The notes beneath the pieces were generated by a model, which did no database searches, was not told where the DNA came from, and saw nothing but the letters and a program-made list of their open reading frames with translations. The position numbers and the translations under genes are program-made. Positions 7,044 through 16,140 of a stretch of DNA of 64,000 nucleotides are shown piece by piece; within the stretch, counting starts at the first letter, position 1, and every line of letters starts with the position of its first letter. Source of the DNA: Georgenia_B sunbinii (GTDB lineage Bacteria > Actinomycetota > Actinomycetes > Actinomycetales > Actinomycetaceae); the NCBI RefSeq assembly GCF_036421855.1, contig NZ_JAZGOK010000003.1; one strand, given 5' to 3'.

Positions 7044-10000
7044 TCAGCGGCCGCGAATCACCGCGATGTCCAGCCCCGGGACGTAGCCGTCGTCACCGCT
7101 GTAGGTCGCGGTCACCACGCTCACGCCGCGCACGGCCGGCAGCTGGACGACGGCGGTACCGTCCTCGTCCAGCGCCACCTCGGCCACCTCGGACAGCCCG
7201 ACTCTCACGGTGACGGTGCCCGTGGGCGTCGGGGTGTTCCCTCGTCCGGTCACCTCGATGGTGATCTCCGGAGAGGTCCCCGCCGGCACCGAGCTCGGCG
7301 CGTCGATATCCACCCGGGCGAGCGCCGGCAGCACCACGTAGGTCGCGGCGCGGCTCGAGGAGGCCTCGTGGCCCGCGCTGCCCGGGAACACCGCGGTGAG
7401 GCGGTGCACCCCGGCTGCCAGGTCGGCCGGCAGCGCCAGCGTTGCCGTGGCGGTGAGCTCGCCGTCGGGGCTGAGCTCCCCGCTGGCGATCACCTCGCCG
7501 CCGGCGTGGATCTCCACGGCTCCCGACGGCGCGGCGGACTCGCCGGTGACGGTCACCTCGGCGCTGGTCTGCGCACCGTAGGAACCGACGTGACGCGAGA
7601 GGTCCAGCGACGTCGTCGTCGGCAGCGGCACCTCGACCTCGGCCGGGACGGAGACCGCGAGGTCCCGCATCCGGCCGGTGTTGTCGAACGAGCCGAAGCC
7701 GATGCTCCCACCGGTGAAGGTGGTGTCGGTCGCGGTCATCAGCGGCCGGTCGAGGCCGTCGACCCACACCGCGATCTCACCGGTGTCGGCGCAATGGACG
7801 AGCCGGACGTCGTGCCACTCCTCGTCGGTGATCGCCGGCGGCGCACCGATCGCGCCGTCGTACTGGTCGTCGATCCGTTCCCGGTCGGCGTTGTTCACCT
7901 TGTAGATGCCGTTGTGGGCGTAGATCGTGTTGTCCTGCGAGAGGTGCGCGTAGTAGTACTCGGTGTCCGACTGGTGGCCGAAGACCAGGATGATGTCCCG
8001 GTTGTTCACCGATGCCGGGGCGTCGAGCCTGACCTCCGCCTCCATCTGCACCGAGCCGAAGGTCTCGTCGTCGAGCAGGGCGTACTCGAACGGCCGGCGG
8101 ATGCCGTCGTCCGGGTTGTCGCCCGCCTCGGCGAGGATGATCTGGTCGCCCGGCAGCTCCCACTTGTCCGGGGTGCGCGGCGCCCAGTTCTCGGCCGCCA
8201 TGAGGTCGGTGACCGGCTCCGCGAACGAGCACGACGGCGCGAGCGGCGGCTCGACCGGATGCGCGTCGAACAGCGCGTACTGCGCGGCCACCTGCTCCGC
8301 CGTCGCCACCGTGTCGAGGAACATGAGATCGTCCATGCGCCCGGTGAACGGGTTCGACTCGCGGGTGTTCTGCGGGAAGCTGCCGCCGATCTTGATCCCG
8401 GCCGGGACCGTGTCGGACGTGGCGCCCTGGCCCCACGGGTTGGTCGAGGACGTGTACTCGCCCTCGAGCTGCTCACCGTTCATGAACAGCTGCATCTCAC
8501 CGTCGGCGAAGTCGAAGTTCGCCGCGAGGTGGACCCACTCCCCGCGCTCGAGGATCTCGTCCCAGGGGAGGTCCGCGGCGAACGTCCACGACCCCTCGCC
8601 ATCGACGCGGCGTCCCAGGGCGACGAGCTTGAGCTCGCCATCGACGGTGATGACCTCGAGGAGCGCACGCACCCCGTGGCCGTCGGAGTCCCCGGTGAGC
8701 ACGCCGGCGAGACCGATCGCGTTGTACCGGTCGTCGGGGTTCGCCGAGTTGGTGTTCAGCGCGGGGTGCAGGCCGGTCGGCTTGAACCAGCCCATGACGG
8801 AGATCTCCTCGGCGCTGGCGAAGGCTCCGAGGGAGTCCACGCCGTCGGCGTCGTACACGCCGGCCTTCCAGTCGTCGTTCGACTGCTCGGTCGGGCTCAT
8901 CTGCTGCGTCTGCAGCGCCTCGCCCGCCCCCGGGTACGCGGCGTCCGCGACCCGCATCTCGACGCCGCCGTTGACGAGCTCGATGTCCGTGCCAGAGATG
9001 CCCTGGTCAGCCTCGAAGGTCTGCGCGCCGTCGACGGGGTGGTCGAAGTCGTAGTGCGCGACGACGTCGCCGGCGAGCTCGGGCAGCACGAACGGTGATT
9101 GCGCCCCGACGGTGCGGGCGCCGGTGACGGTCCAGATCTTGCCGTCGGCCTTGGACACCAGGTACAGCTCGCCGTCGGCGTCCGCGCCGAAGCGCAGGTC
9201 CACCCGCTTGTCGCCGACGAGCTCCTGGAAGGTGGTCTCCTCGCCGTCGTGGAAGACCCGCAGCTCCTCGATCGTCGCGAGGTCGGCGGGGTCTCCCTCG
9301 TTGCGGACCATCTCGTCGGCCTGGGTGGACAGCACCCAGCCGCGCACGAGGTCGGTGAAGATGTAGCGGCCCTGCAGCTCGGGGATCTCGCCGCGGTAGA
9401 CGAACCCGCCGTTGAGCGCGACGCCGGCGTCACCGGTCTGGCCGGGGTCACGGTTGTGGTCGTAGGCGGCCACCGGGTAGGTGAAGTCGAAGTCCTCGGC
9501 GTCGTTCGGCGGCAGCGGGAAGATCTGCCGGTTCTCGGCGAGGAACGAGCCCTCGCGGACGGACCAGCCGAAGTTGTCGCCCGGCTGCACCTCGTAGACG
9601 GACTCGACCTGCCACTCGCCGATGTGGCCAAGGTACATCTGGTGGTCGCCCTCGGGATCCCAGCTGATGCGGTGCGGGTCGCGCATGCCGACGGCGTAGA
9701 TCTCGCCGAGCGCGTCCTCGGTGTCGACGAACGGGTTGTCGGCGGGGATGCCGTACTCGCCGTTGCCGCTGTTGTCGCCGAGCGGGTCGATCCGGAAGAT
9801 CTTGCCCTGGGGCGTCGCGAGGTCCTGCGGGTTGTTGTTGCCGACGCCGTTGCCGCCGTCACCGACGAGGATGTAGAGCATGCCGTAGTCGGCGTCGCCC
9901 TCTTCGACGGTGGGGTTGAAGGCGATCTGCTGGACGGTGTGCACGCGCCCACCGAACGGGACGCGCATGAGCTCGCGGCTGGTGCCCTCGAAGGTCTCGG

Positions 10001-11237
10001 CCGCCGGGTCGGTCGCGTCCCACTCGGTGATGACGCTGTGGAAGCCGGTGTTGCCGAACGCCGGGAAGTCGGGCTCGTCCTCGGTCAGCGCGCTGCCCGC
10101 CTCGGTGTGAACGGTGTAGAAGATGCCGTTCTCGGCGAACTCGGGGTGGAACTCGGCGAAGCCGAAGCCGGTGCCCAGGCCCGCATGGTTGTGGAAGTTG
10201 TCGACGAAGTGGTCACGCACGTTGAGGTACGGGACGTACTCGCCGGACTCCTTGTCGACGAGGTAGAGGATCTCGTTCATGTCCGGCACCATCAGCCGGC
10301 CAGAGCCGTCCGGCACCTCGTCGAGGTGGGTGATGCGGTTGTGCCGGATGAGGCGCTGGTCGCTCGCCGCGGGGGTGGTCGTCGATGCCGGCAGCTGGAC
10401 GAGCTCCTCGACCTCGATGCCGACGGTCGAGAGCTCCGGGTCGGGCAGCGGGTTGAGGAGCGGCTGCGCCGACTCGTCGGCGACCTCGCAGTCCGCGACG
10501 TTGCCGGTGGGGATGTCGAGGTTCGCGCCGGCGGTGTCGATCGCGACGTCGTCGAGCATGAGACGCCCGGTGTTCGGGGCGTTGTTGATCCAGAAGAAGC
10601 GGTCGAGCGCGCCGTCGACGTTCTCCCGGAAGTCGAAGGTCTCCTCGGCGCCCTCGGGCAAGCGGGTCTGCTCCTCGTACGGGCCGCCCTGGCTGTAGAC
10701 CGCGACCTCGTCGGTCTCGTTGTCCGCGACGATCCACACGCACTGCCAGACGTCCTCCGACCAGGTGCCCGCGGTGCGGAACTGGCCGCCGTCCCGGACG
10801 AGGAGGGTGTCGTTGTTCTGGTTGTTCACGTAGGCGCGGCTGTGGGCGAAGTCCGACGGGTTGTCGTTGTCGGTGATGCCGAAGGAGGTGTCGACGCTGC
10901 CTTCGCGCCGCATCCGGAAGAAGACCGTGCCGGTGTCACCTTCCTCGATGGCGGAGACCGCTCGGTGCGCCCGCTGGGTGGGTCCGGTCATCTCCAGGAC
11001 CCGGTTGTTCTGGTTGACGGGGTCGGGGATCACCGTGGCTGCCGTCGAGGCCGTCCAGCCGTCCTGGCCGTCGAGGGCGCCGACGGTGTACTCCTCGAAG
11101 CTGAGGATCTCGGTGAAGCCGGGCTCCTCGGTCTGGGCGGTGGCCGGCATAGCCAGCAATGAGGCGCCCATCGCGGCGGCGGTGGCCCCCGCGATCACTG
11201 CTCTTCTGTATCCAACCGGTATTCGTGCTGACGTCAT
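7044..11237 (-). CDS. Large secreted multidomain protein: sugar/sorbosone dehydrogenase-like propeller with ConA-like and Ig-like domains
   Basis: A 1397-residue exported protein. Residues 1-34 are a signal peptide ending ATA. A ConA-like domain (about 40-250) follows. About 305-750 is a glucose/sorbosone dehydrogenase-type beta-propeller, with LVGDGGNGVGNNNPQDLATP, GKIFRIDP, AVGMRDPHRISWDP and DNFGWSVREGSF; this family normally uses PQQ. About 755-1000 is a LamG domain (WVHLAANFDF, IKIGGSFP). About 1003-1202 is another ConA-like jelly roll (EEWHDVRLVHC). Two bacterial Ig-like repeats run from about 1203 to 1397. No sortase signal or C-terminal membrane segment is present. ATG 11237 was chosen for its GGGAG site and the signal peptide. 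A LacI operator lies just upstream. It probably oxidises or binds an extracellular saccharide. Confidence 0.85.
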   Translation of the reverse strand: MTSARIPVGYRRAVIAGATAAAMGASLLAMPATAQTEEPGFTEILSFEEYTVGALDGQDGWTASTAATVIPDPVNQNNRVLEMTGPTQRAHRAVSAIEEGDTGTVFFRMRREGSVDTSFGITDNDNPSDFAHSRAYVNNQNNDTLLVRDGGQFRTAGTWSEDVWQCVWIVADNETDEVAVYSQGGPYEEQTRLPEGAEETFDFRENVDGALDRFFWINNAPNTGRLMLDDVAIDTAGANLDIPTGNVADCEVADESAQPLLNPLPDPELSTVGIEVEELVQLPASTTTPAASDQRLIRHNRITHLDEVPDGSGRLMVPDMNEILYLVDKESGEYVPYLNVRDHFVDNFHNHAGLGTGFGFAEFHPEFAENGIFYTVHTEAGSALTEDEPDFPAFGNTGFHSVITEWDATDPAAETFEGTSRELMRVPFGGRVHTVQQIAFNPTVEEGDADYGMLYILVGDGGNGVGNNNPQDLATPQGKIFRIDPLGDNSGNGEYGIPADNPFVDTEDALGEIYAVGMRDPHRISWDPEGDHQMYLGHIGEWQVESVYEVQPGDNFGWSVREGSFLAENRQIFPLPPNDAEDFDFTYPVAAYDHNRDPGQTGDAGVALNGGFVYRGEIPELQGRYIFTDLVRGWVLSTQADEMVRNEGDPADLATIEELRVFHDGEETTFQELVGDKRVDLRFGADADGELYLVSKADGKIWTVTGARTVGAQSPFVLPELAGDVVAHYDFDHPVDGAQTFEADQGISGTDIELVNGGVEMRVADAAYPGAGEALQTQQMSPTEQSNDDWKAGVYDADGVDSLGAFASAEEISVMGWFKPTGLHPALNTNSANPDDRYNAIGLAGVLTGDSDGHGVRALLEVITVDGELKLVALGRRVDGEGSWTFAADLPWDEILERGEWVHLAANFDFADGEMQLFMNGEQLEGEYTSSTNPWGQGATSDTVPAGIKIGGSFPQNTRESNPFTGRMDDLMFLDTVATAEQVAAQYALFDAHPVEPPLAPSCSFAEPVTDLMAAENWAPRTPDKWELPGDQIILAEAGDNPDDGIRRPFEYALLDDETFGSVQMEAEVRLDAPASVNNRDIILVFGHQSDTEYYYAHLSQDNTIYAHNGIYKVNNADRERIDDQYDGAIGAPPAITDEEWHDVRLVHCADTGEIAVWVDGLDRPLMTATDTTFTGGSIGFGSFDNTGRMRDLAVSVPAEVEVPLPTTTSLDLSRHVGSYGAQTSAEVTVTGESAAPSGAVEIHAGGEVIASGELSPDGELTATATLALPADLAAGVHRLTAVFPGSAGHEASSSRAATYVVLPALARVDIDAPSSVPAGTSPEITIEVTGRGNTPTPTGTVTVRVGLSEVAEVALDEDGTAVVQLPAVRGVSVVTATYSGDDGYVPGLDIAVIRGR

Positions 11238-11254
11238 CGTCTGCTCCCTGTGTC

Positions 11255-11279
11255 GGTAAGCGCTTTCTACGCGCTTGCC
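11255..11279. promoter_or_regulatory. Probable LacI-family operator before the secreted sugar-dehydrogenase-like gene
   Basis: GGTAAGCGC at 11255-11263 is inverted as GCGCTTGCC at 11271-11279 (one mismatch), and the left half also contains AAGCGCTT. It begins 18 bases upstream of the ATG at 11237, so a bound repressor would block transcription start or early elongation. Confidence 0.7.
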
Positions 11280-11393
11280 AGCGTATCGGCGCTGCGAAAG
11301 GAGCGGCATCCTGCGTTGGGAGGATTGACCGGGCCGTGAGGGAGTGGGAACGCGGCTCGGCTTTGGAGGTCTACGGCTGGGCGGCGGTGCGTC

Positions 11394-12284
11394 TCAGGTG
11401 GTGGCGGCAAACCGCGAGTAGCGCCAGTCGAGCAGCTCTCGCGACGGTTGATCGCGCCGGCGAGCCGGCACCGTGAGATGGCGACCGTGCATCGCCTGGA
11501 GACCGTGCTTAAGCATCGGCCCGTCGACTTCTGCGAGCAGGTCGAGCGCGATACGGACCTCGTACTCGGGCGTCACGCCGAGCAAGTTTGCGTCGTACGC
11601 CGCGTGGTGGATCTTGCACAGTGATAGCCCGTTGTCGACGGTCGGCACACCACGCTCATGGCCGTCCGGAACGATGTGCGCGGCGTCCAGCAGCGCACCG
11701 TGCTTGAGCTCGCACACCGCGCACCGGGTCTCGTACGCAACGAGCACCCGGGTCCGGAACGCCGGCTGGTGGAGGCGCTGCTTGGCGAGTCGCAACGCGT
11801 ACTCGCGCTGCGGCGTCGTCAGCTGCTTGACGTCGGGCAGGAACGTGAACGATTCGTCGAGGGCGATGATGAACGAGCGCTCCTCGGGATAGTCATCGAC
11901 GACGTACACCGGCATCACCGGGGTGTAGATGTTCGCCATCTCCTTACGGAACAGGATGAGTGGCTGGCCGGTCTGCAGGGCATTTCGCAGCTTGCGGTTG
12001 TCGCCACCCCACTCGTCGCCGTCCCGGTACGAGTAGTGCAGCAGCCCATCCTCGGACTCGACGTCGTCGTACGGGCCATGCACCGAGGCGACGATGGAGA
12101 GCGTGGATTCGAAGTCCCGAGGGTTACGGATACCGCGTGAGAAGTCGATGAGCGGCAGCTTCTCGCCGTCGATCCGGTGGTCGAGCAGTTCCTCGCGTCG
12201 GACGAAACCACCGTTGGCCTCGGCCCGCTCCTGGACCCACGCCATGATGCGCACGCGGAGCGCAGATTCTAGGGCCGAGTCCAT
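11394..12284 (-). CDS. HNH endonuclease domain protein
   Basis: A 296-residue protein starting MDSALESALRVRIMAWVQE. The C-terminal part holds a compact HNH nuclease: RCAVCELKHGALLDAAHIVP, then NGLSLCKIHHAAYDANLLGV. These give the two Cys of the zinc knuckle, the AHI catalytic histidine, and the N-x8-H of the HNH_2 type. The N-terminal 200 residues (VRREELLDHRIDGEKLPLID, GPYDDVESEDGLLHYSYR) resemble the N-terminal part of putative restriction endonucleases of this class and may recognise modified or specific DNA. There is no methyltransferase or other restriction subunit nearby. Whether it is a restriction enzyme or a housekeeping nuclease is not known. Confidence 0.82.
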   Translation of the reverse strand: MDSALESALRVRIMAWVQERAEANGGFVRREELLDHRIDGEKLPLIDFSRGIRNPRDFESTLSIVASVHGPYDDVESEDGLLHYSYRDGDEWGGDNRKLRNALQTGQPLILFRKEMANIYTPVMPVYVVDDYPEERSFIIALDESFTFLPDVKQLTTPQREYALRLAKQRLHQPAFRTRVLVAYETRCAVCELKHGALLDAAHIVPDGHERGVPTVDNGLSLCKIHHAAYDANLLGVTPEYEVRIALDLLAEVDGPMLKHGLQAMHGRHLTVPARRRDQPSRELLDWRYSRFAATT

Positions 12285-12335
12285 GAGCTCAGCTAAGCAC
12301 GACGGACGGCCCAGCAGGCCCGAATCACAAGAAGA

Positions 12336-12377
12336 GACCAGGGGCCCTGCACCTGGTGTGGTGCAGCGCCCCTGGTC
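12336..12377 (-). terminator. Hairpin terminator after the metallophosphoesterase gene
   Basis: GACCAGGGG and TGCACC (12336-12353) pair with GGTGCA and CCCCTGGTC (12360-12377), leaving an internal 3x3 mismatch and a 6-base loop. It lies 16 bases past the stop codon at 12394. Confidence 0.75.
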
Positions 12378-12393
12378 GCGTGAAAGTGAGTCG

Positions 12394-15300
12394 TCAGGAG
12401 ACGCCATCCGGTGTCCGGCGCACACCGAGCGTGTCGCGACCGTCCCCGTTCCAGTCCCCGACGTACACCTCGTCACCCACACGGCCGTAGGAGATCGCCA
12501 GTTCCGCCTCGCCACCGGTGAGCGAGTTGTTCACGTGGTAGGCCTTGCCCCGGCGCACCGCGAAGGTGTCGTGCCCGTCGCCGTCCCAGTCACCGGCCAG
12601 CGTCACGTCACCTTCCCGGCCGAATGTGAAGACGTGATCGGCGTCCCCGCCGGCGATGGTGTTCTTCACGTGGAAGTTCGTGCCGCGGCGTACCGCGAAT
12701 GTGTCGGTGGCGTCGGCGTCCCAGTCACCGACCATCACCTCGTCGTCCGCGCGGCCGTAGGAGATCACCTGGTCAGCGTCCCCGCCACGCAGCGAGTTCA
12801 TGACGTGGTACTCGCTGCCACGGCGCACCGCCAAGGTGTCGATGCCGTCGCCGTCCCAGTCACCCACCAGCACGACGTCGTCCGCGCGTCCGTACGTGAA
12901 GACGATCTCGGCAGCCCCACCATGCGGCTCGTTGCTCACGTGGAACGTGTTGCCGCGACGCATCGTGATCGAGTCCGCCCCGTCACCGTCCCAGTCACCG
13001 ATCAGCACCTCGTCGGCGAACCGGCCGTACTGGAACACATGCTCCGGGACACCGTCCCACCCGTCGTTGAGGAAGAACCCGAACCGCTGAGTCGGCTCCT
13101 CGGGCTCACCCGGCTCACCTCCGGTGGTGAACGTCGCCAGCGGCGACACCGCGCGACCCTCGGTGGCGTTCTCCGCCACCACGTACCACCCGTAGGTCTC
13201 ACCCGGCTCGAGACCCGTCCACTCTGCCGACGCAGCTTCACCGGAAGCCACCGTGACGGAGCCGATGGCGTCGTCGGAGAGCACCGCGACGGAGACTGCA
13301 TCAGTGGCGATCGACGTCGTCCTGCTCGTCAGGTTGACCGGGACCGTGAACTCATCCTCTCGCCCGTCGTAGCGGGACGCGGGGTCGAACTCAGTGGCAC
13401 CGTGGTTGTCCATCCACGGTGAGTACGTGTCAACGGTCATCTCCGAGCGGTCCACGTCGAACTGCAGGAACCGGAAGAAGCCGGCCATCCGCTCGCCGTC
13501 AACCTCGTACGCCTGGTAGTCCGCGAGCATCTCGACGACGTTGTGCCCCGGCTCGGCAACGTCCGTGAGTACGTTCGTACCAACACCGCTCACGTGCCCG
13601 GACAGCACGAGGAACACGTTGGAGTGCTGCGAGACCAACGAGTCGAGGATCGGCTGACCGTCCGGGCTCGCGTAGCCCGCGCCACGACCGTCAGGAGCAC
13701 TCGACGCGCCGAGGTAGTCGTGCGACGCGATGATCGCGTTGCGGTCGGGGTACTGGGAGAGGATCTCGTCCGCCCAGATCAGCTCCTCGTCGGTGACGTA
13801 ATACGCCAGGTGGAGCGCGATGAAGTCGAGCCCACCTGCGGAGAAGAGGTCGTAGTGGTTGGAGTTGTCGCCCTCGCGCCACGGGGCACCGTACTCAGCG
13901 TTCTCCCACGAGTCCGACAACGCCTCGTACCGCTCGGGACCGAAGTACTCGTTGTACAGGTCCTCGTCGGCGCCGAAGACGTTGTCGTGGTTGCCGGAGA
14001 GCACGCCGTTGGGGATGCCCGCGTCGTCGAGGATCGACTGCATCTCGTCCGCAAACTCCCACTCGGCGCGGACCTGGGCGTTCCAGTCCTCGTTGTCGGT
14101 GAGAAGGAAGTGGTTCTCGGTGATGTCACCGGAGTGAAACGCGTAAGCGATGTTGCGCTCGTCGGCGTTATCGACGATCCACTCCGGGATCGCCCGGTAC
14201 GCCTGCGCGAACGCGGCGCGCTCCTCGGCGGACTCACGCTCCGTCGCGCCCTCCGACAAGTACTGCGTGTCAGTGTTGTGCACGAGCGAGAAGTCGTAGG
14301 TCCCCGGGTCGCGGAACGCCTCATCGGGATCCTCCGCGATGTCGTCGGCAAACGGGTCGTAGCCCTCGACGAGGAGGTGCACCTCGGCCCCGTCGACGTG
14401 CTCGACGCCGGCAGTACCGGACGCCTCCGTCGGCCCGTCGGCCGTGCCGCGGACGTCGGTGACCTTCTCCCAGACGAGCTTCTCGGTGTTCCACACGTGC
14501 AGGCGGACCCCTCGCGCGGGGTCGACCTCGCCTGACCACGACACGACGAGCTCGTCGTCCGCGGCAGCCTCCACAGGCACGTCGAACCGCTGGTAGGTGA
14601 CGCCCTCGGCGGCCGGGCTGCGCAGCACCTCACCGTCACCGGGGCGCAACGCCACGGTGTCCGCCTCGGTCTGCCCGGTGAAGTCCAGCTGGCTCACCGG
14701 GAGCTCTTGCGCGGTGCCCTCGTAGGCCGCGTCAGGGAACGTCGGGTTGGCCGCGTAGAACGTCGCCTCGAGGTCCGAACCGTTCGGGTCGACAACCTCA
14801 GCGTGCAGCGTGACGTCGCTCCCCTCCTCGCTGCTCCCGCTCTGCGGGGACATCGCCCCGACGTTCGCGGAGTTCGGCGACGTCGTGAAAGAGACGACGT
14901 GGCGAGCGGTGTTGCCCAGCTCGTCCTCCGCCTCGACGACCAGCTCGTGCTCACCGGCCGCCAGATCGTCCGAGGAGATCGTGTCGCCGACGGCGACTAC
15001 CCCGCCGTCGAGCGTGAGCGTGGGGGTGCCGCGGACACCGGCCTCGTCGGCGACCCGGGCATCAAGGGCGACGTCTCCGATGAGAACGCTCCCCGCAGCC
15101 GGAGTCGAGTCGATGAGCGCGGGCCCGGTGTTGTCGACGACGAGGCCGTGCGTCGTCGTCGCGCCGCCCGCGGTGCTCGCGGTGACCTCGTGAGCGCCGT
15201 CGGGGAGCTGGGTGGTGTCGAGCACGTGAAGGAGTCCGGCGTCGGCACCTGGCTCGCCGCCGATGGTGAACGTGAGGTCGATGGAGCGCGGTCGGGTCTC

Positions 15301-15963
15301 GTTCGACCCACAGTTGCCGTCACCAATAGTGATGTCCGAGGGGTTGGCGTCGTCGCGGATCTCGGTGCCGTCGGCCAGCGCGAGGCGGAAGTCGTCGAGG
15401 ACGAAGTCGTCGTAGTTCATGCCGCACGAGCTGGGACGCGGACCCGCGCCCAGCGTGATCGTGTTCTCCCCGTGGACAAGGAGTTCGTACGGGACGCTGA
15501 TGTCCGTCGTCGTGCTCGCGTACGTCTCGAGGATCGTGATCCGCGTGCCGTTGACCACGAGGTAGTTGCTGTAGCCCCGGGACATCGAGTTCGAGCCGAC
15601 GTTGACCTGGAAGGATGCCTCGCCGTCCCCGAGTGTCGGCGCCGCGGGTACGTCGTCGCCGTTGACGGCGAGCGAGGCGAGCGGGTCCGTGCTGGACGTC
15701 GACGAGGCGGCTAGCGTCTCCCGCCCCGCGATCCGGGTACCGTCCGCCGGGGTGATCGTCGGCGACCCGGCGGTTTCCTGCGCGGGGGTCGCCGCTGCGG
15801 GCTCCCACTCGCGCGGCAGGATCGGAGTGAGGGCGTTCTCCCCCACGGTGTCCACCGGGCTGTCGGGTGCCGCAGCGTGGACCGCGGCAGCCGGGACGGC
15901 CGTCACCGCCATAACGAGGCCGACGGTTGCCGCCGTGAACCGAGGAAGTCGTGAAGAACTCAC
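12394..15963 (-). CDS. Secreted calcineurin-like metallophosphoesterase with C-terminal GDWDGDG (FG-GAP-like) repeats
   Basis: A 1189-residue exported protein. The GTG at 15963 is preceded by AAGGAG and opens a signal peptide (SSSRLPRFTAATVGLVMAV, ending VHA). The middle carries the phosphoesterase metal ligands: NTDTQYLS, FHSGDITENHF, VLSGNHDNVFG, IIASHDYLG and LSGHVSGVG. Ig/fibronectin-like segments flank it (VDNTGPALIDSTPAAGSVLI; GLEPGETYGWYVV). Residues about 959-1189 contain five units of about 45 residues built on YGRxxDEVxxGDWDGDGxDT and VRRGxxYHVxNSL, each GDWDGDG loop a likely calcium site. The same module ends the SpoIID-like protein at 51143. Likely an extracellular phosphodiesterase or nucleotidase bound to the cell surface through the repeats; the substrate is unknown. 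Confidence 0.88.
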   Translation of the reverse strand: MSSSRLPRFTAATVGLVMAVTAVPAAAVHAAAPDSPVDTVGENALTPILPREWEPAAATPAQETAGSPTITPADGTRIAGRETLAASSTSSTDPLASLAVNGDDVPAAPTLGDGEASFQVNVGSNSMSRGYSNYLVVNGTRITILETYASTTTDISVPYELLVHGENTITLGAGPRPSSCGMNYDDFVLDDFRLALADGTEIRDDANPSDITIGDGNCGSNETRPRSIDLTFTIGGEPGADAGLLHVLDTTQLPDGAHEVTASTAGGATTTHGLVVDNTGPALIDSTPAAGSVLIGDVALDARVADEAGVRGTPTLTLDGGVVAVGDTISSDDLAAGEHELVVEAEDELGNTARHVVSFTTSPNSANVGAMSPQSGSSEEGSDVTLHAEVVDPNGSDLEATFYAANPTFPDAAYEGTAQELPVSQLDFTGQTEADTVALRPGDGEVLRSPAAEGVTYQRFDVPVEAAADDELVVSWSGEVDPARGVRLHVWNTEKLVWEKVTDVRGTADGPTEASGTAGVEHVDGAEVHLLVEGYDPFADDIAEDPDEAFRDPGTYDFSLVHNTDTQYLSEGATERESAEERAAFAQAYRAIPEWIVDNADERNIAYAFHSGDITENHFLLTDNEDWNAQVRAEWEFADEMQSILDDAGIPNGVLSGNHDNVFGADEDLYNEYFGPERYEALSDSWENAEYGAPWREGDNSNHYDLFSAGGLDFIALHLAYYVTDEELIWADEILSQYPDRNAIIASHDYLGASSAPDGRGAGYASPDGQPILDSLVSQHSNVFLVLSGHVSGVGTNVLTDVAEPGHNVVEMLADYQAYEVDGERMAGFFRFLQFDVDRSEMTVDTYSPWMDNHGATEFDPASRYDGREDEFTVPVNLTSRTTSIATDAVSVAVLSDDAIGSVTVASGEAASAEWTGLEPGETYGWYVVAENATEGRAVSPLATFTTGGEPGEPEEPTQRFGFFLNDGWDGVPEHVFQYGRFADEVLIGDWDGDGADSITMRRGNTFHVSNEPHGGAAEIVFTYGRADDVVLVGDWDGDGIDTLAVRRGSEYHVMNSLRGGDADQVISYGRADDEVMVGDWDADATDTFAVRRGTNFHVKNTIAGGDADHVFTFGREGDVTLAGDWDGDGHDTFAVRRGKAYHVNNSLTGGEAELAISYGRVGDEVYVGDWNGDGRDTLGVRRTPDGVS

Positions 15964-16140
15964 GCATGCTCCTTCTGTGTGGTTGACGCCGGGCTTACGC
16001 TCCGGCGGCACCAGGGTCACCCACGGAGATGTCCCGCCGGCCACGCCACGATGACGTGCGGCTGAACGATCGGAGCGGTCCAGGCGTGCCCACTGCGGCC
16101 CTCCTCATCATCGAGGTAGCCGCCCCCACGCCGTCCAGAG

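Noticed and set aside
7044..8242. Assignment of the second ConA-like domain as a DUF1080 3-keto-disaccharide hydrolase
   Set aside because: The fold may be related, but the NSG-type signature of that family is not evident; kept as a ConA-like domain only.
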